Assembly (NCBI GenBank): GCA_023389175.1
Contig: JAEWEW010000084.1
Span: 1 to 8,658 of the forward strand
Reading direction: 5' to 3'
DNA: 8,658 nucleotides
Source of the DNA: Pseudomonadota bacterium
GTDB lineage: Bacteria; Pseudomonadota; Gammaproteobacteria; Burkholderiales; Burkholderiaceae_E
Below are positions 6,866-8,658 of this stretch, one piece after another. Every line of letters starts with the position of its first letter. The stretch's first letter is position 1. Below the pieces are notes generated by a model. It did no database searches. It was given only the letters and a program-made list of their open reading frames with translations, and had not been told where the DNA came from. Position numbers and translations under genes: made by a program.

Positions 6866-8149
6866 ATGGACACGCCCGCTTCCTCCGGCCGCACGCCCAG
6901 CCTGCACAAGCTCAGCATTGCAGAACGGATCGAGGTGGCGGCGCGCTTCGCCGGACTCGATGCCGGCGAGGTGGCGCACCTCGCCGATACCGGCAACCTG
7001 CCGGCACACCTGGCCGACCACCTGATCGAGAACCTGATCGGGACGATGAACGTGCCGCTAGGCGTCGCCACCAACATGGTCATCGACGGCCGGGAGCGCC
7101 TCATCCCGATGGCGACCGAGGAGTCGTCGGTGATCGCCGCGGTCTGCAACGCGGGCAAGCAATGCCGCGACAGCGGCGGCTTCGTCACCTCGATGTCGGG
7201 CACGCTGATGATCGCGCAGGTGCAGCTGGTGGGGGTGACCGACCCGCAGCACGCGCGGGTGCGGATCCTCGAGCGCCACGACGACATCCGCCGCATCTGC
7301 GACGACTGCGACCCGGTGCTCACCCGGCTGGGCGGCGGCCTGCGCGACGTGGAGGTGCGCGTCATCGAGACCCGCGGCGGGCCGATGGTGATCACCCACC
7401 TGGTGGTCGATACCCGCGACGCGATGGGCGCGAACGCGGTCAATACCATGGCGGAGAAGCTCGCGCCGTCGATCGCCGCCTGGACCGGCGGCAGGACCTG
7501 CCTGCGCATCCTCTCCAACCTGGCCGACCGGCGGCTCGCGCGTGCCCGCTGCGTCTGGCGCACCGCCGACATCGGCGGCGCCGACGTGCGCGACGGCATC
7601 GTGAGCGCCTACCACTTCGCGGACGCGGACCCCTACCGGGCGGCGACCCACAACAAGGGCATCATGAATGGCGTCAGCGCCGTCGTGCTGGCCACGGGCA
7701 ACGATACCCGCGCCGTGGAGGCAGGGGCGCATGCCTACGCGGCCCGCGGCGGGCGCTACGCGAGCCTCACCCGCTGGGAGTGCACGGCCGACGGCGACCT
7801 GGCCGGCGTGCTGGAGATGCCGCTTGCGGTCGGGCTGGTCGGCGGTGCGACGCGGCTGCATCCGACCGCCCGCATCGCCTTGAAGATCCTCGGCGTCGAT
7901 ACCGCCGAAGGGCTCGCGCGGATCATCGCGGCGGTGGGCCTCGCGCAGAACTTTGCGGCGCTCAAGGCGCTCGCGACGGTGGGCGTGCAGAAGGGCCACA
8001 TGGCGCTGCATGCGCAGAACATCGCGATGATGGCCGGCGCGGTCGGCGACGAGGTGGATGCCGTGGCAAGGGCGCTGGTCGCCGAAGGCAAGGTCCGGCT
8101 GGATCTCGCCGAGGCCGAGCTCGCCCGGCTGCGCGACGGCAAGGCCTGA
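6866..8149 (+). CDS. mvaA: Hydroxymethylglutaryl-CoA reductase, class II (degradative, NAD-type)
   Basis: This class II enzyme interconverts mevalonate plus CoA and HMG-CoA with two NAD(H). In mevalonate users such as Pseudomonas mevalonii it runs in the oxidative direction. The 427-aa length equals that family's 428. Expected catalytic residues are all present: Glu86 (TEESSV), Lys264 (ATHNKGIMNG), Asp280 (ATGNDTRAVEAG) and His378 (GHMALH). Also present are ENLIGT (55-60) and the nucleotide-loop motif DAMGANAVNTM (185-195). Asp149 aligns with P. mevalonii Asp146, which selects NAD over NADP. Two usually conserved neighbours are changed: Pro to Ser87 beside Glu86, and Trp to Thr281 beside Asp280. 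It starts 25 nt after dctM with no clear Shine-Dalgarno and is the last operon gene. No HMG-CoA lyase gene (mvaB) follows; the next gene is convergent. The family call is firm; the catabolic direction is inferred from the transporter context. Confidence 0.94.
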   Translation: MDTPASSGRTPSLHKLSIAERIEVAARFAGLDAGEVAHLADTGNLPAHLADHLIENLIGTMNVPLGVATNMVIDGRERLIPMATEESSVIAAVCNAGKQCRDSGGFVTSMSGTLMIAQVQLVGVTDPQHARVRILERHDDIRRICDDCDPVLTRLGGGLRDVEVRVIETRGGPMVITHLVVDTRDAMGANAVNTMAEKLAPSIAAWTGGRTCLRILSNLADRRLARARCVWRTADIGGADVRDGIVSAYHFADADPYRAATHNKGIMNGVSAVVLATGNDTRAVEAGAHAYAARGGRYASLTRWECTADGDLAGVLEMPLAVGLVGGATRLHPTARIALKILGVDTAEGLARIIAAVGLAQNFAALKALATVGVQKGHMALHAQNIAMMAGAVGDEVDAVARALVAEGKVRLDLAEAELARLRDGKA

Positions 8150-8169
8150 CCCGGGCCGCCTCGCGCGTC

Positions 8170-8182
8170 GCCGGGCGCCGGC
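8170..8182. terminator. Small hairpin between convergent genes
   Basis: GCCGG (8170-8174) and CCGGC (8178-8182) form a 5-bp stem with a 3-nt loop in the 54-bp gap between the HMG-CoA reductase and LemA stops. There is no T-tract. It is the only candidate for ending the operon here, and it is weak. Confidence 0.2.
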
Positions 8183-8203
8183 AGCCGACAGCGCGGCGGC
8201 CGG

Positions 8204-8658
8204 TCAGAGCGGGACAGCCGGTGCCGGGCGCTCCGCGTCCGATCCCAGTGGCGCGAGCGGACTCGCCCGCCGGAAGCCGAGCATGCCGGCGAACAGCGCC
8301 GCCGGAAACGCCTCCAGGGCGGCGTTGAACTGCATCACCGCGTCGTTGAACGCCTGCCGTGCGGACGACAGCTTGTCCCCGGCAGTATTGAGCTCCTCGG
8401 ACAGCTGCATCATGTTCCGGTCGGCCTTGAGGTCAGGATGGGCCGCCACCAGCGCGAACAGGCGTCCCAGGGAGGATGACAACGCACCTTCGGCGCGGGC
8501 CAGCGCGGTCATCGCCTCCGGGTCGCTGCCGCGGCCGGCTCCCAGCGCCGCCTCGCCTGCGGCGCGCGCCGAGTCGCGCGCGGCGGTGACGGCCTCGAGC
8601 GTGCCGCGCTCGTGCGCAAGGTGGCCCCGCGCGGTCTCGACCAGGTTCGGGATCAGGT
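8204..8658 (-). CDS. LemA family protein (partial, 5' end outside the window)
   Basis: LemA proteins are membrane-anchored, mostly helical proteins of unclear biochemical function, often next to TPM-domain or HtpX-like protease genes. The visible part begins with the hallmark LIPNLVETARGHLAHERGTL, followed by VTAARDSA. It continues through MMQLSEELNTAGDKLSSARQAFNDAVMQFNAALEAFP and ends with the AGMLGFRRASPL tail, all in family order. The frame stays open to the window edge, so the Met at 8510-8512 is internal, not the start. About 45 N-terminal residues, including the expected membrane anchor, are missing. The C-terminal extension after the GF motif is short and proline-rich. The gene converges on the HMG-CoA reductase and is probably unrelated to it. 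Confidence 0.92.
   Translation of the reverse strand, partial: LIPNLVETARGHLAHERGTLEAVTAARDSARAAGEAALGAGRGSDPEAMTALARAEGALSSSLGRLFALVAAHPDLKADRNMMQLSEELNTAGDKLSSARQAFNDAVMQFNAALEAFPAALFAGMLGFRRASPLAPLGSDAERPAPAVPL

Noticed and set aside
5347..7599. 750-aa open frame on the minus strand across dctM and the reductase
   Set aside because: Its composition is low-complexity (His, Gln, Asp, Arg) and it lies opposite three genes with clear family motifs. It is a by-product of high GC at wobble positions.
7162..8328. 388-aa plus-strand frame overlapping the reductase
   Set aside because: It is a frame-shifted shadow rich in Arg, Gly and Pro; the real frame contains all HMG-CoA reductase active-site motifs.
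8204..8512. A 102-aa gene starting at the Met at 8510-8512
   Set aside because: The frame continues to the window edge with the conserved LIPNLVE region of LemA, so this Met is internal to a longer gene.

Overview
The window is about 8.7 kb of very GC-rich DNA with the wobble-position bias of a Pseudomonadota (proteobacterial) chromosome. The murein enzymes, TRAP transporter and MocR regulator fit that phylum, but I cannot place it at class level. Coding density is high. I see no RNA genes, mobile elements or CRISPR arrays.

Left part (1-2164): a YcbB/LdtD-type L,D-transpeptidase, truncated at the window edge, faces a YcbK/MepK-type murein endopeptidase with a Tat signal. They are convergent and separated by 31 bp. 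One family builds 3-3 peptidoglycan cross-links and the other cuts them.

Centre (2348-8149), the most interesting part: a MocR-type regulator (GntR winged helix fused to a PLP-binding aminotransferase-like domain) is divergent from a four-gene operon. The operon encodes a complete three-component TRAP transporter (DctP, DctQ, DctM) and a class II, degradative HMG-CoA reductase. The genes are tightly packed: a 7-nt gap, an ATGA overlap, then a 25-nt gap. The reading I favour is an inducible mevalonate uptake and catabolism cassette. In it the TRAP system imports mevalonate, or a close 3-hydroxy acid, and the reductase oxidises it to HMG-CoA with NAD+. The next enzyme, HMG-CoA lyase, is not in the window, nor is a dedicated CoA-handling enzyme.

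The divergent region (3722-3918) carries a three-site operator candidate: two 15-bp direct repeats (14/15 identical) exactly 21 bp apart, plus a third, inverted half-site with a 9/10 core match. The repeats are interleaved with a sigma70-like promoter (TTGAAG, 17-bp spacer, TAGGAT) facing the TRAP operon. This layout resembles that described for MocR/PdxR regulators. The leader of the operon also contains a 9-bp hairpin just ahead of the dctP ribosome binding site.

Right edge (8204-8658): the 3' part of a LemA-family gene, convergent to the reductase and cut by the window end.
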